Assembly: GCA_902362375.1 (NCBI GenBank)
Contig: CABIVS010000009.1
Span: 62,001 to 126,000, forward strand
Reading direction: 5' to 3'
Length of the DNA: 64,000 bases
DNA from: Bacteroidaceae bacterium
GTDB lineage: Bacteria > Bacteroidota > Bacteroidia > Bacteroidales > Bacteroidaceae
Shown here: piece by piece, positions 1 to 10,400 of the stretch
Layout: every line of letters starts with the position of its first letter
How positions within the stretch are numbered: position 1 is the first letter of the stretch
Program-made: the position numbers and the translations under genes
Notes under the pieces: generated by a model
What the model was told of the DNA's origin: nothing
The model's input: only the letters and a program-made list of their open reading frames with translations
Database searches by the model: none

Positions 1-406
1 TGCGTTGTCCTTGTTGCTTGTTCCAGTCGTACATTCCATCTGCATTGAGGAAACACTCGGCTCGCATCCAGGGAGAAGCAATCTGGCTGTGCTCCCCTTG
101 TTCCGCACTACCTGCTCCGACATTGAAACGCCAGAGGGACAGGCCGATGCCTTTCGGCTGTCCGTTCGCATCATTCTCCGTACTGAACAGCCAATCGGCT
201 ACCTGGTTGCGTTTTTCCTCCGGCCAAAGTCCGATAAACTGCATACTCCAAGCGTCTGAAGCGCTGAAATATGCCATCGTTTGACAGGGCTTATCCGTTT
301 CTATCTGATAACTTACATCAGGTACAGATTGAGAACATCCACCCGCCACACATACAAACAGAAAACCTAAAATCGCTACTCTCTTTTTACCTATAATCCT
401 ATTCAT
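1..406 (-). CDS. GH30-family endo-beta-1,6-galactanase-like lipoprotein, 3' part beyond the left edge
   Basis: The minus-strand reading frame is open from an ATG at 404-406 to the window edge, so only about the first 135 residues are visible. The N-terminus is a lipoprotein signal with lipobox AGGC. It is followed by a region beginning QTMAYFSASDAW and then GIGLSLWRFNVGAGSAEQG, which looks like the start of GH30 endo-beta-1,6-galactanases. Such enzymes cut beta-1,6-galactan side chains of arabinogalactan; that substrate is inferred from family resemblance. The catalytic glutamates lie outside the window. The gene is 84 bp downstream of the GH43 gene and is probably the last visible gene of the susC-led operon. 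The lipid anchor suggests a cell-surface enzyme. Confidence 0.8.
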   Translation of the reverse strand, partial: MNRIIGKKRVAILGFLFVCVAGGCSQSVPDVSYQIETDKPCQTMAYFSASDAWSMQFIGLWPEEKRNQVADWLFSTENDANGQPKGIGLSLWRFNVGAGSAEQGEHSQIASPWMRAECFLNADGMYDWNKQQGQR

Positions 407-490
407 CTATAATCTTCCATTATTCAAATCATACAATATAATTCCGTCCTGAAACAACCTGACCATCTACCAAAATCAAGAAAGATATTA

Positions 491-1489
491 TCAAGGAGTA
501 GGTATTACCTGCTTAATGCTCCCATCTTCATTAAATTCCATACGATCTATACATACTTCACGATGAACACCGGGATCACTTTTCAGATAATTCTTATTGA
601 TGCGATGATAAACAATATACCACTTATCAGTGCCGGGAATTTGCAAAACAGCATTATGAGCAGGACCATATATTTCCTTTTCCGGGTTTTGAATCAGCAC
701 AACTGGATTATCAGCCACTTTAATCGGTCCCAAAGGTGATGTTGAAGTGCCATAAGCTACATGATAATTGGGAGAACCAGTATCATCTACCGACCACATA
801 AAATAATAAAGCCCGTTACGGTAGAATACATAAGCCGCTTCACGATAAGCATAATCCTGCAAAGTACCTCCTACGGGAGTCATCACTGTGACTGTTTCCT
901 TCTTTATGGAAACCATATCCTCATTCAGCTCCGCACCTGCCATATAACCATTTCCCCAATACAGATAAGACTTCCCCGAAACCGGATCGGTAAACACATC
1001 CACATCTATTTGCTGACCGTTTCCGGTGGGTGAATCCGTTACGATGGGACGTCCCAAATCAACAAACGGCCCGGTGGGAGAATCGCTCGTAGCTACTCCG
1101 ATCTGTTTTCCTCCTCCTGCTTTCGGATGACCGCTGTAGTAAAAGAAGTATTTATATTCTCCTCCTATCAACTTCTCCTCAATACAAGGCGCCCACGCAT
1201 TACCATCCGCCCAAGGTACTTGGTCTGATTTCAGATCCAGCATTATCCCTTCATCCCTCCAATCCTTTAAGTCAACAGACGAAAAAACGGTAAAATACCA
1301 ACCACCCCATCCGGGCTGTCCGTCTGTGGTAGAATAGATATAGTATTTCTTAGTCCTGTTGGAATATAAAATTTCAGGATCAGCATGGAAACCTGGCAAC
1401 ACAGGATTACCAGACAACGAGAAAGCGGGCAGCGTCACTGCCAACATCAAGCCGATTGTAATCAAAGTTCGTTTAATAGGTACTATCAT
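491..1489 (-). CDS. GH43-family glycoside hydrolase (arabinofuranosidase/xylosidase/galactosidase type)
   Basis: This 332-residue protein has a signal peptide (about 1-26, no lipobox cysteine), so it is probably periplasmic. A single five-bladed-propeller GH43 domain follows. The expected acidic residues are visible: Asp37 in HADPE (base), Asp162 in the IDVDVFTDP segment (pKa modulator) and Glu217 in YREAAY (acid). GH43 enzymes remove arabinose, xylose or galactose units; the sequence alone does not settle which. Lying between the GH30-like enzyme and a SusCD pair, it plausibly trims arabinogalactan or arabinan side chains. It is 77 bp downstream of the DUF3823 gene in the same direction. Confidence 0.88.
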   Translation of the reverse strand: MIVPIKRTLITIGLMLAVTLPAFSLSGNPVLPGFHADPEILYSNRTKKYYIYSTTDGQPGWGGWYFTVFSSVDLKDWRDEGIMLDLKSDQVPWADGNAWAPCIEEKLIGGEYKYFFYYSGHPKAGGGKQIGVATSDSPTGPFVDLGRPIVTDSPTGNGQQIDVDVFTDPVSGKSYLYWGNGYMAGAELNEDMVSIKKETVTVMTPVGGTLQDYAYREAAYVFYRNGLYYFMWSVDDTGSPNYHVAYGTSTSPLGPIKVADNPVVLIQNPEKEIYGPAHNAVLQIPGTDKWYIVYHRINKNYLKSDPGVHREVCIDRMEFNEDGSIKQVIPTP

Positions 1490-1566
1490 ATTTTCATTAG
1501 TTGGATAAAAAGGGGAAATATCAGGTTGTGATACTCCCCCTCCGGTATTTACACTCTTGATACTAT

Positions 1567-2241
1567 TTATTTCAATGCTACTTTAATAGATTGACTGTAA
1601 CAATATTCCGATGATTTGTCTGATTTGACTCCTACACGGGCATAAAGATAGGATTCGTTTATCAAACCATTCGGGATCTCAATTTCAGCAGTGTTTTCCT
1701 GACCGAGTGATACTGTATTACCCAACTTCAACTCTGCTTCTTTCTGTTTCTCATCCGTCAAAACACCTGTACCCAGATAGATACCTACATTCTCCATATT
1801 GGCATCAGCAACCACTTTATTAATAGTAAACCGTGCGGCAACCTTGTTGCCGTTTCTGGCAAAAGATACGTTTCTAACAGAGAAATACGGTGTCACAGGA
1901 ATATCCTGCACAGTGTTTCCTTTCACTGTAATATAAATTGTGTCATTAGAAGGTCTTTCCCAAGGAGCATTACCCATACGCACCAATTTATAATCACCAT
2001 TGAAAAGGGACACGGAATAGCTTCCGTCCTGCGCAACATACACCGGAATAGAGCCATGCAAAGCATAACCGTCCTGGAATAAAGCAAACTCTGAACTTCC
2101 GCTTCTAACTCCTACTGCTTCACCGTCATAAATTGCTCTTCCGGTCAATGTAGCCTTAGGTTCCTCAAAGTTGTCGTAGCTGCAACTGCTTACTGCCAAC
2201 AAACAACATATCATAATAAAGAAAGGTATAATCTTTTTCAT
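1567..2241 (-). CDS. DUF3823-type lipoprotein in the SusE position
   Basis: This 224-residue protein starts with a lipoprotein signal (lipobox VSSC, about residue 20). It resembles DUF3823 proteins: an N-terminal beta-sandwich with GRAIYDGEAVGVRSG and a YSVSLFNGDYKL segment, then a second sandwich-like half. These proteins usually follow SusD in Bacteroides PULs and are thought to be surface glycan-binding or accessory lipoproteins; no enzymatic motif is seen. The gene starts 12 bp after susD ends, so the two are almost certainly co-transcribed and co-translated. Glycan binding is inferred from position, not from visible ligand residues. Confidence 0.85.
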   Translation of the reverse strand: MKKIIPFFIMICCLLAVSSCSYDNFEEPKATLTGRAIYDGEAVGVRSGSSEFALFQDGYALHGSIPVYVAQDGSYSVSLFNGDYKLVRMGNAPWERPSNDTIYITVKGNTVQDIPVTPYFSVRNVSFARNGNKVAARFTINKVVADANMENVGIYLGTGVLTDEKQKEAELKLGNTVSLGQENTAEIEIPNGLINESYLYARVGVKSDKSSEYCYSQSIKVALK

Positions 2242-2253
2242 AATCTCTTATTT

Positions 2254-4116
2254 TTATTGGAATGGATTCTTCACAATCGTCGGATTGTTATTAATTACAT
2301 CATCAGCAATGAATGAATAATAGTTAGACTGCTGGAAGGTTCTTGCCACCTTGAAACGTTCGGATTTTGTCTTTACAAAAATGTACTTGTCCTGATCCGA
2401 TGTTCCCGGTTTTGGTTTAGCAATACGATAAGGATATAAACCGTAAACGATCGCTTTATCGTTATCTGTATTTCCGTTCCAGGTGATATCAGCTATTCTC
2501 CATCGTTTCATATCAAAATAACGGTGATCTTCGAAAGCTAGTTCCACACGACGTTCGTTCTGAATCTTTTCTATTGTCAGGCTTGTCAGACTGTTGGCCG
2601 GGAAACCGGCACGCTGACGCAAGCGGTTGATGTAGGGTAAAGCTGTCGGCTCGTCATTCAATTCAAAAGCAGCTTCGGCAGCATTCAAATAGATTTCACC
2701 CAGACGGAACCAAGGCCACCAGTTTTCAGCGTAGTTACGGAGAGTGTAACCGGATGCCTCACTGATAAACTTACGGATATAAAATCCGGTATTGCTCACG
2801 TTAGGACTATTAGTCTGAGGACCGTCCTGGCCGACAAAAGTTTTATCATCGTCATAAGCACTTCCTAATTTCGAGTCTGTCAGTAAGTCGTAGGAACCGG
2901 TCTTATCATTCCATACTGCTACTCCTGCCTGAATATCCACATCCTGATTTCTGAACTTTGAGCCCGGATAGACGATCGTACCATACAAACGTGCATCTTT
3001 ATTGGCAAAGATATCGCTCGGAGTATCATATACTACATAGTCATTACCATTCTTATAATGTAAGGTCCCCGAAGTTCCATCCAAATAATCAAATGCTTCT
3101 ACCAATCCTAAAGACGGACCGATGCAAGAAGAATTATCGTTATCTTCTCTCAAATGATGAACTACATTATCATAACCGAAGCTATGCACTTTCAAAGGAT
3201 TCTTATAGTCTTTCACCCAAATAGCCTCCTTATTCAGCGTCTTGTCCACAAACATCTTATAGAAGTTCACTCCTTTATCTGACTCCTTCTCATAAAGTTC
3301 ATATCCACCGTTTTTAATGATTTCCTGCGAAGCTGTCAACGATTTACGATAATAATCGTCTGCCATATCAGCCGGAATACCTACTTCTCCGCCAGACGTT
3401 ACAATATTAGGAGTCTTCAGCGCATTATATTTGGCAATAGAACCGGCATACAGCATAGCACGGCTTTCCAATGCCAATGCAGTGTAATAGTTGGCACGAC
3501 TTTGACTGCCTTTATTGCCCAATTGTGACTTGATTGCTTCACATTCACTGTATACAAAGTCATATATTTCGTGCTCCTTGGCACGCGGATTACGTAAGTA
3601 AGAAGGATCTCCGCTGAAATCATACTCCAAAGTAGTTGTAATCAATGGTACACCACCCATACGTCTTACAAGCTCAAAATAAACGTAAGCGCGGATAAAG
3701 CGAAATTCAGCTTTGAACTGTAGCTTGGCATCTGCTGAAATATCTGTTCCATATTTGTCGATATTCTCAATAGACATATTGATGTCACGTATCAATCCAT
3801 AATCCCACCAACGTCCGTAGTCGTTGCCATAACGTAATTCATTACGATAATTCTGATCCAGCGTGCCACAGTACATAGCATCATCCGTTTCGCACATACC
3901 ACCGGTATTGAAGTCACCGTGCAACTGTGGAATACGATTATATAAATTGGCTAGCTGTGATTTAATCATGTTCGGATCGTTCCATACCAACTCATTGGTA
4001 AGAATATTTTTGGGATCTCTTTCGAACCAGCTGTCGCCACAACCCGATAACATGGAAGTAAGGACGGCTCCCAACAGAACTATTTTTATAGATTTGCTTT
4101 TCATGATAGCGTTCAT
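2254..4116 (-). CDS. susD homolog: SusD/RagB-family outer-membrane glycan-binding lipoprotein
   Basis: This 620-residue protein has a lipobox LSGC and then the SusD N-terminal pattern (GDSWFERDPKN). Helical TPR-like stretches follow, with the typical C-terminal signatures RLGEIYLNAAEAAFELND, INRLRQRAGFP and ERRVELAFEDHRYFDMKRW. SusD proteins cap the SusC channel and bind glycan at the cell surface. The gene starts 3 bp after the susC stop codon, which indicates a tight operon. A second in-frame ATG at 4104 gives an equally good signal peptide, so the exact start is uncertain by four codons. Confidence 0.95.
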   Translation of the reverse strand: MNAIMKSKSIKIVLLGAVLTSMLSGCGDSWFERDPKNILTNELVWNDPNMIKSQLANLYNRIPQLHGDFNTGGMCETDDAMYCGTLDQNYRNELRYGNDYGRWWDYGLIRDINMSIENIDKYGTDISADAKLQFKAEFRFIRAYVYFELVRRMGGVPLITTTLEYDFSGDPSYLRNPRAKEHEIYDFVYSECEAIKSQLGNKGSQSRANYYTALALESRAMLYAGSIAKYNALKTPNIVTSGGEVGIPADMADDYYRKSLTASQEIIKNGGYELYEKESDKGVNFYKMFVDKTLNKEAIWVKDYKNPLKVHSFGYDNVVHHLREDNDNSSCIGPSLGLVEAFDYLDGTSGTLHYKNGNDYVVYDTPSDIFANKDARLYGTIVYPGSKFRNQDVDIQAGVAVWNDKTGSYDLLTDSKLGSAYDDDKTFVGQDGPQTNSPNVSNTGFYIRKFISEASGYTLRNYAENWWPWFRLGEIYLNAAEAAFELNDEPTALPYINRLRQRAGFPANSLTSLTIEKIQNERRVELAFEDHRYFDMKRWRIADITWNGNTDNDKAIVYGLYPYRIAKPKPGTSDQDKYIFVKTKSERFKVARTFQQSNYYSFIADDVINNNPTIVKNPFQ

Positions 4117-4119
4117 TTT

Positions 4120-7100
4120 TTAGTATGTAATATTAAATCCAAGAAGGAATGTACGTTGTTGCGGGTATACCACTGCAGCTGCGGCAGTGATTTCAGGATC
4201 GACTCCAAACTTACCCACATTGTCAAACGAACACAAGTTAGAAACATTAGCATAAATACGTACTTTCTGTGCACGAATCGGTCTCAACAGTTGTACCGGC
4301 AGGCTATAACCCACTTCCAGATTCTTGATACGGAGATAACGCACATTGTGCAACCAGAAGTCACTATTCTTATTGTTATAGCTGAATTCACCTTTACGGA
4401 TGGCCGGATAACGTCCCGGTATCCATTCACTTTCCGGATCGTACAAGTCGGCACGATGCCAACGGTCTTCCAATAAATAAACCGGTGAGTTTCCATTTCC
4501 ATGATATGCATTAGCCAATTCATAGTTTTGTCTCCATCCTTGCATAGCCCCACCGGAAAGGTCGATATTCAAGTCAATCCCCTTCCATGCCAAACCGATA
4601 TTACCACCAAACGACATAATAGGTGCCCAACCTTCCGGATAACCGATAGGACGCTCATCCATACTGTTGATAATACCATCACCATTCACATCTTTATAGA
4701 TAAAGTCACCGGGGAGCAGTGTCCGGTTATTATTTCCATCCAAATTTACCGGATAATTACGAATTTCTTCTTCCGACTGGAACTGGCCAATTACCTGATA
4801 TCCCCAATAGATACCTCCCCAACGGCCTTCCGCAGAATTGCGGTATTCATCCCAAGAGTTATTAAAACGCGGTTTATAAGTCTCAATGCTCTTGTAACGT
4901 GAGAAAGTAAAGTTACCGCTTACGGTATAGTTCAAATCACCGATATGGTCGGTCCATGTAACCATACCTTCCGCACCGATATATGCTTGTTTGTTCAAGT
5001 TCTCATTAGGCAATGTATATCCCACTTCACTCGGAAGCAATACATCATAACGGGCAGCCGGTACACCGGTAATATCCTTGCGGAAAGCATCGGCGGTTAC
5101 CTTCAAACGATTATTGAACATAGTCAGGTCAAAACCGATATTCGATGTTGTATTCTTCGTCCAGGATAAGTTGGTAATAGGTAATCCTCTCTGGTTCAAT
5201 CCGGTCACCAGTTCACCATCCAATACAGCATTACCATTATTCCACGTATAACCACTCAAGTAATCAAACAGTTTTACATCCTTTTCTGTACCTGTCTGAC
5301 CAATAGAAGCACGAATCTTCAAATCATCTACAACAGGTCTCAACTTTTCAAAGAATTTCTCTTCCGAGATTCTCCAACCTATAGATACACCCGGGAAGAA
5401 TCCCCAACGATTATTTGCTGCATAGAGATAAGAACCGTCATAACGAGCCAATAATTCAATCAGATATTTGTGGGCAAAGTCGTAATTGATACGGCCAATC
5501 CATCCGGCACGCGCTTCGTAACTCCATTCATCAGCGAAACTGTTGAGCTCATCAAACTGCAATAACGGCAGATAGTCAGTAGAAGGTTCTGTACCATAAG
5601 TTTTCTTAGTCCAATCATAATCGGAGGCTTCATAACCCAAAACCGCCGAAATATTATGGTTTTTAATCTGTTTTGCATAATTCAGTTGCAATTGCATATA
5701 ACGCGCAGGCACACTACGATCTATTTGATTTCTCCAACGTCCTGCGGCAGATGTTCCGTTATAAGTATCTTTCTCCTTATCGTATGTATAGATTTGATAA
5801 GCATATTGATAACCGTCAAAACGGCTGTTGGTGTAATTGTACGAGAACGTAGCTTTTGCAGTCAAACCGAAAGAGAAATCATACTGCGCATAAGCATTGA
5901 TATTGGCATTACGAGTCAAATTATCTTTGTAACCGGCAATGTCACGACTGAATGCAGCCGGATTGTAACCATTCTCGTGTACATTATTGATATATTCCGG
6001 ATTATCATTGGCATAAGGGCTTTCGATAGGCTGCATTTTAAACATAGCCAATATAGCCGAATAATAACCGTCACCACCCGGCAAACCTACGTCTTCACTC
6101 TTTTCATACTTACCGCTAATCTGTGCACCTATTGTAAAACGGTCTGTTATCTTAGTATCAATATTCAACTGAAGATTGGTACGCTCATATTTAAAGTCAG
6201 GCATCATCGCATCTTGTCCGGTATGAGCTACAGAAAGATAATAGTTGGTCTTTTCAGAGCCACCTGTCACATTCGCATTGATGTGGTATTGAGGCACATT
6301 TTTTCTCATTACCATATCATAATAGTCATAGCTCTTATATCCCGGTTCGGTACCAGCTTCCCATTTAGCAAGTTCTTCGGGACTATATAATTTGCTTGGA
6401 TCTTCACCTCTATTCTGTGCTGCTTCGGCCAAACCTCTTACATATTGTCCTGCATTTGCCAATTCGGGGAAACGGGTCAGATTCTGCCAACCATAGTATC
6501 CATTGACATTGATGCTTACTTTATCATTCTTTTTACCTTTCTTGGTAGTTACCAGAACTACACCATTTGATGCACGCAGACCGTAAATAGCAGCAGAAGC
6601 ATCCTTCAAGACAGTGATACTCTCGATATCCTCGATATTCAGAGCATTAAACACATCGCTACCGGAAACATCCGATGCCTGCAACCAGTCGCGGCTGTTC
6701 ATTCCTCCGTAAGGAATGCCGTCGATTACAAACAGGGGGCTACCCATATTACGAATTTCAAGATTAATGCCTCTACCCGGACGGGCATCCACAGCACGCG
6801 TAGACACACCTGCTATCTTACCGGATAAAGCTCCCGCAGTAGTCGTAGAAACAGAACGCGTCAACGCATCAGACTTAACATCACTGATGGCTCCGGTCAG
6901 ACTTTTCTTGGTTTGTGTACCATAACCCACCACCACAACTTCATCCAAGGTTTCCGTATCTTCTTCAAGAACGATTTGAAGATGTGTCTTTCCATCCACC
7001 TTCACCTCTTTAGTCTTATAACCGATGAACGAAATTGCCAATGCGGCATTTTTACTATCTACATTAATTGTGAAATTACCATCGATATCCGTAATGGTTC

Positions 7101-7251
7101 CATTAGAAGTTCCTTTGACAGTAACATTGGCACCAATGATATCATCTCCTCTCACATCGGCCACATGTCCTGTAACTTGTGTTTGTGCAAATGCTGCAGC
7201 TGACAGAAGCAACTGTATGACACACATGCATAAGATTCTTACATACCTCAT
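4120..7251 (-). CDS. susC homolog: SusC/RagA-family TonB-dependent transporter
   Basis: This 1043-residue outer-membrane transporter has a signal peptide ending at AAAFAQ and a carboxypeptidase-regulatory-like domain (about 26-105). A TonB-box-like segment ETLDEVVVVGYG follows, then a plug with IESITVLKDASAAIYGLRASNG, a long beta-barrel, and the terminal aromatic strand GFNITY. It imports oligosaccharides captured with the adjacent SusD using TonB energy. It has no STN domain, so it is not expected to signal through an anti-sigma factor; the divergent HTCS at 7442 is the likely regulator. It is the first gene of the minus-strand operon, with a -7 box about 47 bp upstream of its ATG. Confidence 0.96.
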   Translation of the reverse strand: MRYVRILCMCVIQLLLSAAAFAQTQVTGHVADVRGDDIIGANVTVKGTSNGTITDIDGNFTINVDSKNAALAISFIGYKTKEVKVDGKTHLQIVLEEDTETLDEVVVVGYGTQTKKSLTGAISDVKSDALTRSVSTTTAGALSGKIAGVSTRAVDARPGRGINLEIRNMGSPLFVIDGIPYGGMNSRDWLQASDVSGSDVFNALNIEDIESITVLKDASAAIYGLRASNGVVLVTTKKGKKNDKVSINVNGYYGWQNLTRFPELANAGQYVRGLAEAAQNRGEDPSKLYSPEELAKWEAGTEPGYKSYDYYDMVMRKNVPQYHINANVTGGSEKTNYYLSVAHTGQDAMMPDFKYERTNLQLNIDTKITDRFTIGAQISGKYEKSEDVGLPGGDGYYSAILAMFKMQPIESPYANDNPEYINNVHENGYNPAAFSRDIAGYKDNLTRNANINAYAQYDFSFGLTAKATFSYNYTNSRFDGYQYAYQIYTYDKEKDTYNGTSAAGRWRNQIDRSVPARYMQLQLNYAKQIKNHNISAVLGYEASDYDWTKKTYGTEPSTDYLPLLQFDELNSFADEWSYEARAGWIGRINYDFAHKYLIELLARYDGSYLYAANNRWGFFPGVSIGWRISEEKFFEKLRPVVDDLKIRASIGQTGTEKDVKLFDYLSGYTWNNGNAVLDGELVTGLNQRGLPITNLSWTKNTTSNIGFDLTMFNNRLKVTADAFRKDITGVPAARYDVLLPSEVGYTLPNENLNKQAYIGAEGMVTWTDHIGDLNYTVSGNFTFSRYKSIETYKPRFNNSWDEYRNSAEGRWGGIYWGYQVIGQFQSEEEIRNYPVNLDGNNNRTLLPGDFIYKDVNGDGIINSMDERPIGYPEGWAPIMSFGGNIGLAWKGIDLNIDLSGGAMQGWRQNYELANAYHGNGNSPVYLLEDRWHRADLYDPESEWIPGRYPAIRKGEFSYNNKNSDFWLHNVRYLRIKNLEVGYSLPVQLLRPIRAQKVRIYANVSNLCSFDNVGKFGVDPEITAAAAVVYPQQRTFLLGFNITY

Positions 7252-7297
7252 AAATTAGAATTTAAAGATTAAACATTTTTTGTTGTTTTTTCCGATG

Positions 7298-7305
7298 CAA
7301 ATATA
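7298..7305 (-). promoter_or_regulatory. -7 box of the susC operon promoter
   Basis: Read on the minus strand this is TATATTTG, an exact match to the Bacteroides -7 consensus TAnnTTTG. It predicts transcription starting near 7291 and a leader of about 40 nt before the susC ATG at 7251. No perfect TTTG -33 element lies at the usual 19-21 nt spacing, which fits a promoter needing an activator such as the divergent HTCS. Confidence 0.6.
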
Positions 7306-7332
7306 GAGTATTGATATAAATCAATTAAGCAA

Positions 7333-7364
7333 AAATCATGCAGAAGAGCTATGCAAATCATTCA
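7333..7364. promoter_or_regulatory. Direct repeat AAATCATKCA, 22-bp period, candidate HTCS operator
   Basis: AAATCATGCA at 7333-7342 recurs as AAATCATTCA at 7355-7364 (9 of 10 identical). The start-to-start distance of 22 bp is about two helical turns, so both copies face the same side of the DNA. The pair lies just upstream of the susC -7 box and between the two divergent promoters, where an AraC-type DNA-binding domain would be expected to bind. Binding by the HTCS at 7442 is inference. Confidence 0.4.
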
Positions 7365-7402
7365 TTGCACGATTTACACACTCTAAATAAAATATTTATT
7401 CT

Positions 7403-7410
7403 TATTTTTG
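7403..7410 (+). promoter_or_regulatory. -7 box of the HTCS gene promoter
   Basis: The sequence TATTTTTG is an exact match to TAnnTTTG and lies 31 bp upstream of the HTCS ATG at 7442. No clear TTTG -33 element is seen at the usual distance. Confidence 0.5.
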
Positions 7411-7441
7411 AACTGGTAATTGAAACAAATAAGCACGAGTT

Positions 7442-10400
7442 ATGAAAAAACACATTGCTTCTACTTTATTTTTATCCTTGTTGTCTATTCTTCAATTGAC
7501 AGCCCAGTCTCATTCTGTAAAAAAACTGGGGATAGAACAAGGATTATCCAACAATTATGTAGTCAGTATTACACAGGATAAACAAGGCTTTTTATGGTTT
7601 GCTACAGAAGAAGGACTTAATAAGTTTGACGGTACCCGCTTCATTACTTATTATAAAAATGATTTGCCACATAACAATCAGGGAATCACCGGCAACGAAC
7701 TCAACCGGGTGTATGCTGATTCCAAACGTCCCATCATTTGGATAGCCACTCAGCGAGACGGACTAAATGCATACAATTATGACGAACAAACATTTACTGC
7801 CTACCAACATAACCCGGAAAATCCACACAGCCTGATTACAAATGACGTAACGGACATCTCTCCTTCCACCCAAAACGACGATGGTTTATGGGTCAGCACC
7901 TATTATAGAGGTATAGAATATCTAAATATTAATAACGGGCAATTCACACATTATAATAGGAGTACGGTGCCTAGTCTGCCCTCCAATCAGACATGGACAG
8001 TATTGGACGGAGGAGACAACAATTTGTATATCGGCCATGTCGGAAGCGGATTCAGTATTTTTTCTCTCAAAGACAAAAGTGTAAAGAATTTCCAGAATGA
8101 AACGGGAAATCCGACAAGCTTGCCCGGTAATGATGTGTTTTGTATCATAAAAGATGCAAACGGCAACATCTGGTTAGGAACGAATAATGGACTGGCTCTA
8201 TATAATGCTGCCAATGATAACTTTATCACATTCAGAAATAACAAGAATGACAAGTATGCTACTTTATGCAGTCGCATATTATCCATCCGGCAATTAAAAG
8301 ATAATAGACTTTGGATTGCTTCAGAGCTCAATGGCATTGCCATATTAAACCTGAAGCAAGGTATGTTTCTCTCACCAGAGGAGCTTTCTATTGAATACAT
8401 ACAGGAGGGTGATGATAGTCGAAGCCTCTCTAATGCAAGCGCTCGATGTATATTTCAGGATTCTTTCGACAATATCTGGATAGGAACATGGGGAGGAGGC
8501 ATCAACTTTATTAGTAGCAAACCTCCTTTGTTCACCACATTAAGCTATTCCCCGATTCCAAACAATGAAAACAGCCTGAACAACAAAGTAGCCAGCAGTC
8601 TTTGTATGGACAGACAAGGACGGATTTGGATCGGAACAGACGGAGGAGGTATTAATGTATTTGAAGGAGAGAAACGGATTGCCATTTATAAGAAAGAGAG
8701 TGGAGATATTCCTTCAAATTTTATATTAGCTTCTTTACAGGATTCAAAAGGGAATTTATGGTTCGGTTCCTACCAAGGAGGAATCAGCTATTATGATAGC
8801 CGGAATAAAAGATTCCGTTCCATCTCCCTCATGGGACAATCTAATCTAGACGTCCGTACGATCTATGAAGATGCCCAACATAACATTTGGGTTGGATATA
8901 GTGGAGGAATTGTTGTATTAAATCCTCTCACCATGAAAATTATCCAACATTACAATACAGATAATAGCGAACTGCACAGTGATTTTATACGTTCTATAGC
9001 TCAAGATGAGAAAGGACGTTTTTGGATTGGAACTTTCGGAGACGGACTTGGCATATACACCCCGAACTTACAGAAAATCAAGACGTTCACTCAAAGAGAT
9101 GGCTTTTGTTCTAACACCATCAATCAGATCATACAGGATAAACAAAAAAGAATGTGGATAGGAACGGGGGAAGGATTAGTTTGTTTCCTGTCGACTGATG
9201 AGCTGAATTACAAAACTTACCAACGGAAAGACGGGCTGATCAATACGAATATTTGTGCCATAACAGAAGATAAAAAAGGGAATATCTGGTTTAGCAATAA
9301 TAAAGGTATCAGTTGTTATGTCACGAATAAAGGCTGTTTTTATAACTATGACCACTCTGACGATGTTCCGGCAGGAAGTTTTTCAAGCAGTTGTGTCACA
9401 CAAAGCAAGAATGGACAGATTTATTTCGGTTCTATCAATGGAGTATGTTGTTTCAATCCAGACATTACTATGAATGAACAACCGGCCCCGGCAGCAGTTG
9501 TCACAGAGATGAAAATACTGGGACGGTTGAGTAATCTGGAAAACAATGACATGATTATCAATCTCTCCAAAGGACAAAACGTTGAGTTGAGTCATGCACA
9601 AAATAGCTTCGGATTGACATTCAATGTACAAAACTACTCACTTGTCAATCAGGTAGAATATGTGTATATGCTGAAAGGACTCGAAAATTCCTGGTATACC
9701 GTCAACGAAAATAATAGTGTCACTTTCCGAAACATTCCTCCGGGAAAATATGAGTTCCTTATCAAAGCACGAATTCATAATCAAAAATGGCCGGAAGAAG
9801 CCACTTCCCTGACCATCCGTATCAATCCTCCTCTCTGGTTGACGTGGTGGGCAAAACTTATCTACATCTTGGTATCTATCAGCATCACTTATCTTATCTT
9901 GCATGCTTACAAAAAGAAGTTAGATCTGGAGAGTCTCTATACGTTGGAAAAGAAAAACCATGAGCAGGAACAGGAGTTAAATCAGGAACGCTTGCGTTTC
10001 TATACCAATATCACGCATGAGCTGCGTACACCGTTGACCTTAATCCTCGGTCCTCTCGAAGATATGCAAAAAGAAGCATCACTTCCTGCAAAACAAGCCC
10101 AGAAACTATCAGTTATCCATCAGAGCGCACTACGTTTGCTCAATCTGATCAATCAGATACTGGAATTCCGAAAGACGGAGACACAAAACAAGAAATTGTG
10201 TGTCAGCAAAGGAAACATTGCCCCTCTGATTTATGAAATAGGGCTTAAATACAAAGAATTAAATCAAAATACCAAAATAGATTTCCGGATTCAGATAGAA
10301 AAAGAAGAAATGTTTCTTTTCTTCGATAAAGAAATCATCACGATTGTTTTGGACAATCTGATTTCCAACGCTATCAAATATACGGAACAAGGGTGTGTAA

